From a bacterium (lineage in GTDB: Bacteria; Chloroflexota; Dehalococcoidia; Tepidiformales; Tepidiformaceae): 8,453 bases of DNA. The stretch spans positions 1-8,453 of the forward strand of contig CAMAUF010000072.1 of NCBI GenBank assembly GCA_945861295.1, given 5' to 3'. Positions 6,701 to 8,453 of this stretch are shown piece by piece. The translations under genes were made by a program, and so were the position numbers. Under the pieces are notes generated by a model. That model did not search any database. It was not told the DNA's origin and saw nothing but the letters and a program-made list of their open reading frames with translations. How positions within the stretch are numbered: position 1 is the stretch's first letter; every line of letters begins with the position of its first letter.

Positions 6701-7529
6701 CTGCGCCAACGACAAACGTGAGGTCTCCGATCGCCTCTTCGTCATCGCCGTCGTTGTCGTCGCCATCGCCAGACGCCGACGGCAACCCGTCCGTGTCCTC
6801 ATCCACGAGCGCGCCCAAGCTCCAGCCAGCGATGATGCGATGAAAGGCGCCACCAGATGCGTGCGTTGTGGCGTATGGCGCAGGCAGATCGCCGAAGTCG
6901 TACTGGACCGGCGCCAAGGAGAAAAAGTGGTCCTCGACCTCGCCAGGCCCGCCAACGCCGTTCGCCGAACTGGCCCCGGTCCCCAAGCGAAATCGAGCGG
7001 CGAGCACTGCCCCGTCGAGCGCACCGATCGGGACGGGGATCGCGAGCTCAACGTCCGCGGCCACCAAGCCGGAGGCGACACTCATAGTCACCGCTTCTCC
7101 GGAGTCACCGAAATCCGAATCGCCATTGAAGTCGAAGTAACCAGCCAAGGCCTGACTTGCGCCGGTGAGGTTGGTCACGGTGAGGCTCACCCGCGCCGTC
7201 CGCCCACGCTGCATGCCGTCCAATTCCGTCGCGTCAACGCCATCCTCGTCGTCCCCGTCATCCGGGCTGTCGACGTCGAAATCGTCGCCATCCGCGCTGG
7301 GTGAGCGATGGGCCGGGGAGTCGGCGTCCGGCATGGCCGCGCCGAGGAAGAGCGACGAACTCAGTTCGTGGCTGGCATCGGGAAAAGGCAGGTCGAGGTC
7401 GCCATGGTCGCGCGCCGCGATCTGACTCGCTCCCGACTGCGCACTGAGCAGCCAGGCTATCGCCGAAATCATGCCCAACCACGCCGCAGCGGGAAGGGGG
7501 CGTGGGCGCCGCCGGCCGTGAGTTACCAT
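3739..7529 (-). CDS. Large secreted surface protein with GEVED and SdrD B-like repeats (one frameshift)
   Basis: About 1263 residues once a single -1 break near 6046-6051 is repaired. Numbering here is for the repaired protein. A signal peptide (about 1-34) has a basic n-region and hydrophobic 'AWLGMISAIAWLLSA'. Five GEVED modules follow (about 41-207, 211-368, 370-529, 532-699, 700-864). Modules 2-5 open with 'D-F/W-GDLP', all carry a 'DDEDG'-like acidic stretch and a 'D-x-N/D-x-D-G-D-F' calcium-type loop, and all close with 'GEVED'. Then come two SdrD B-like domains (about 871-1010 and 1024-1170), each with 'SLG-x2-VW-x-D', 'G-x2-LF' and 'DFGL'. The tail is a Ser/Thr/Pro-rich linker, PPSTG (1216-1220), one helix (about 1231-1251) and a basic end. 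It is probably an envelope-anchored, calcium-stabilised stalk or adhesin; ligand unknown. The start at 7529 has AAGGAG seven bases upstream. Frame 0 alone would stop at 5829 after 566 residues. Confidence 0.85.
3778..3885 (-). other. C-terminal anchor: PPSTG motif, membrane helix, basic tail
   Basis: PPSTG is encoded at 3885-3871. About ten residues later comes a hydrophobic helix rich in Ala and Leu (roughly 3840-3778), then 'KRKTVSRAGRGR'. This order (motif, helix, positive tail) is that of sortase sorting signals, but the first residue is Pro instead of Leu. With no sortase gene in the window, plain membrane anchoring with the bulk outside is equally possible. Confidence 0.6.
4021..4461 (-). 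repeat. SdrD B-like module 2 of the surface protein
   Basis: This encodes the second of two related modules. Shared landmarks are 'SLGNLVWDDADNDGVFGGGE' at the start, then 'GYYLFTQIAPGAYLVEV', 'GAVDGDDNG' and a closing 'LTVDFGLF'. Acidic Asp/Asn loops suggest calcium binding, as in Staphylococcus SdrD B repeats. It serves as a rigid stalk segment between the GEVED modules and the membrane. Confidence 0.8.
4501..4920 (-). repeat. SdrD B-like module 1 of the surface protein
   Basis: Landmarks are 'LSLGDRVWEDTNDNGLRDPG', 'GIPGVVVRLYRAG', 'GGYLFTGLPPGRYYVEVQTP', 'ENGIDDDDNG' and 'NRTLDFGL'. The match to the classical SdrD B-like consensus is closer than in module 2: it keeps the full 'D-x-N-x-N-G-x-x-D-x-G-E' acidic loop. 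Confidence 0.85.
4939..7409 (-). repeat. Five tandem GEVED modules of the surface protein
   Basis: Approximate modules in reading order: 7409-6909, 6899-6426, 6422-5941 (contains the frameshift), 5937-5434, 5433-4939, each about 160-168 residues. Modules 2-5 open with 'D-F/W-GDLP-x-P/G'; module 1 is divergent ('HGDLDLPFPDAS'). All have 'GDD...DDE(D)G/A', a calcium-type loop such as 'VDWNGDGDFGDDAE', and a closing 'GEVED'. The repeats are diverged in DNA as well as protein, so they are not recent duplications and are unlikely to recombine. Confidence 0.85.
6025..6051 (-). other. Frameshift site: C6 slippery run followed by hairpin
   Basis: In the upstream frame the minus strand reads CGC CCC CCG (C-run 6051-6046, then G at 6045), giving C CCC CCG in the exact phase of a -1 slippery heptamer. 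After a 4-nt spacer, GATCCG-AGTC-CGGATC (6040-6025) forms a perfect 6-bp stem with a tetraloop. A -1 slip, or one extra C, gives 'LSCGRPPAAIRVRIS', which aligns with 'VCDGRTPLALRLILS' in the next module. A homopolymer indel from sequencing is the simplest explanation; a real mutation, phase variation or programmed slippage are alternatives. Confidence 0.8.
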
Positions 7530-7536
7530 GAGGCCG

Positions 7537-7542
7537 CTCCTT
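7537..7542 (-). promoter_or_regulatory. Shine-Dalgarno of the surface-protein gene
   Basis: The minus strand reads AAGGAG, then seven bases, then the ATG at 7529. It supports this start, which also gives a complete signal peptide. Confidence 0.75.
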
Positions 7543-7554
7543 GGCGCGACGTGC

Positions 7555-7570
7555 GGATTCTGCCAGATCC
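7555..7570. promoter_or_regulatory. Imperfect 16-bp palindrome upstream of the surface-protein gene
   Basis: On the minus strand GGATCTG-G-CAG-A-ATCC pairs over seven base pairs with one bulged A. It lies about 25 bp upstream of the start codon, where an operator or 5'-leader hairpin could sit. No regulator is identified. Confidence 0.2.
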
Positions 7571-7592
7571 GGCGACTCGTGCATAGAGCCTT

Positions 7593-7619
7593 CGGTCCGG
7601 CGCGGCTGGGGGTGGACCG
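7593..7619 (-). terminator. Weak inverted repeat just after the monooxygenase stop
   Basis: CGGTCC (minus 7619-7614) and GGACCG (7598-7593) form a 6-bp stem around a 15-nt GC-rich loop, directly after the TAG at 7622-7620. There is no T-run after it, so it is at best a weak or factor-assisted terminator between two genes on the same strand. Confidence 0.25.
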
Positions 7620-8453
7620 CTACGCCATGACGCCCGAAAGGCCGAACGCCTCCGCGAGCAGCGCATACGAGCGTTTCCGCGCCGCGAAGTCGTACGTGAT
7701 CGTCACGACGACGTATTCATCGACCCCGTGGGCCGCCCCAACTGCTTCCAGACCGCGACGGACGCGTTCCGGCGAGCCGTGCAGCGAGCGCGATTTCATG
7801 TACTCGATATAGTCCCGCTCAGGCTCGGTGTACGGGAAGGCGATCGCATCGTCGGGCGGGGGGATGCCCCGCCGTTCGCCGTGGTTCGCCGCGATCCGCC
7901 AGCACCACCGGCTCCACGAGAGGTACTCGGCCTCCTCATCCGTCGGCGCAACTGTCGCCGACACGCCAAGCGCGGTCCGCGGTCCCGCCAGGAAAGGCGA
8001 CGGCTGGAAGCGGTCGCGGTAGAGCTGGATCGCCCGTTCGCTCCCATCCTGACTGATGAAGTGCGCGAAGCAGAAGGCCCAGCCCAGTTCGGCCGCATAC
8101 TGCGCGCTCGCCAGCGAAGAGCCGAGCACCCAGAGTTCGGGCATCGTCTCGACCTCCGGCATCGCCTTGATCCCGTAGAACGGGTGACCGTGCGGGAGGC
8201 TGTCACTGAGGTAGCCGTAGAGGTCGAGCAGCTGGTCGGGGTAGGCATCGAGCGGCAGCTGGCCGGGGCCATGAGCGAGGGCGCGGGCGGTCCGGGTGTC
8301 GCTTCCGGGCGCGCGGCCGACGCCGAGGTCGATCCGGCCAGGGTAGAGCGCTTCCAACATGCGGAACTGCTCGGCGACCTTGAGCGGGCTGTAGTGCGTC
8401 ATCATAACGCCGCCCGAACCGACGCGGATCCGTTGCGTCTTCGAGGCGACCTC
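7620..8453 (-). CDS. Luciferase-like flavin monooxygenase, MsnO8-like (N-terminus beyond window)
   Basis: The visible C-terminal 277 residues of an LLM-class flavin-dependent oxidoreductase; the family is usually about 330 residues, so roughly 50-60 N-terminal residues are missing. The frame stays open to the window edge, so the ATGs at 8405 and 8402 are internal. Family marks are 'RIRVGSGGVMMTHYSPLKVA', 'EQFRMLEALYPGRIDLGVGR' then 'APGSD', and 'LWVLGSSLASAQYAAELGWA' followed by 'FCFAHF'. These fit the group related to bacterial luciferase alpha chain and MsnO8, which uses reduced FMN and oxygen on an unknown organic substrate in the cytoplasm. 'TVAPTDEEAEYLSWSRW' and 'HGSPERVRRGLEAVGAAHGV' match the usual C-terminal part. 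It stops 90 bp upstream of the surface-protein gene on the same strand; no functional link is evident. Confidence 0.9.
   Translation of the reverse strand, partial: EVASKTQRIRVGSGGVMMTHYSPLKVAEQFRMLEALYPGRIDLGVGRAPGSDTRTARALAHGPGQLPLDAYPDQLLDLYGYLSDSLPHGHPFYGIKAMPEVETMPELWVLGSSLASAQYAAELGWAFCFAHFISQDGSERAIQLYRDRFQPSPFLAGPRTALGVSATVAPTDEEAEYLSWSRWCWRIAANHGERRGIPPPDDAIAFPYTEPERDYIEYMKSRSLHGSPERVRRGLEAVGAAHGVDEYVVVTITYDFAARKRSYALLAEAFGLSGVMA

Noticed and set aside
5574..7304. 576-codon plus-strand open frame opposite the surface-protein gene
   Set aside because: Its Arg-rich, motif-free product is the antisense shadow of the GEVED repeats, whose signatures are clear on the minus strand.
4021..7409. 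Repeated gtcgtc-type DNA in the surface-protein gene as a microsatellite or CRISPR-like array
   Set aside because: The short repeats are irregular and encode Asp-rich loops of protein modules; there are no uniform repeat and spacer units.

Overview
This is a GC-rich bacterial window with dense coding, no RNA genes, no CRISPR array and no insertion sequence. A luciferase-like flavin monooxygenase of the MsnO8-like type, a crotonase beside an acyl-CoA dehydrogenase, and a GalU gene followed by an uncharacterised gene would fit a soil or aquatic Chloroflexota or a similar high-GC lineage. That placement is inference, with low to moderate confidence. The large surface protein ends in one membrane helix and a basic tail, which fits a cell envelope with a single membrane.

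Layout. At the left edge is the N-terminus of an acyl-CoA dehydrogenase (1-77, minus), preceded in the same direction by an enoyl-CoA hydratase/isomerase-family gene (192-1028, minus). These two probably form a fatty-acid or acyl-CoA degradation operon. A 70-bp divergent intergenic region (1029-1098) separates them from a plus-strand operon. That operon encodes a UTP--glucose-1-phosphate uridylyltransferase (1099-1977), an uncharacterised 450-residue protein (1987-3339) and a small single-domain cupin (3378-3764). The 450-residue protein has an amidotransferase-like N-terminal fold, a coiled coil and a PD-(D/E)XK-like C-terminus in which E-x-E replaces E-x-K. Both divergent genes have a TANNNT hexamer exactly 6 nt before the ATG, the pattern of leaderless transcripts, whereas the downstream genes have Shine-Dalgarno sequences.

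The right half (3739-7529, minus) is one very long secreted surface protein of about 1263 residues. It has a signal peptide, five GEVED modules, two SdrD B-like modules, a Ser/Thr/Pro-rich linker, a PPSTG motif, one transmembrane helix and a basic tail. Its reading frame is broken once, in the third GEVED module, at a run of six G on the plus strand (6046-6051). One missing base there, or a -1 ribosomal slip on the C CCC CCG heptamer, restores an uninterrupted protein. A perfect 6-bp stem with a tetraloop lies 4 nt after the heptamer. Its 3' end overlaps the convergent cupin gene by 26 bp. Upstream of it on the same strand is the C-terminal part of a luciferase-like monooxygenase (7620 to beyond the window end).

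The most interesting items are the frameshift site, which could decide between a truncated secreted form and a full anchored form, and the uncharacterised GATase-like/coiled-coil/nuclease-fold protein downstream of galU.
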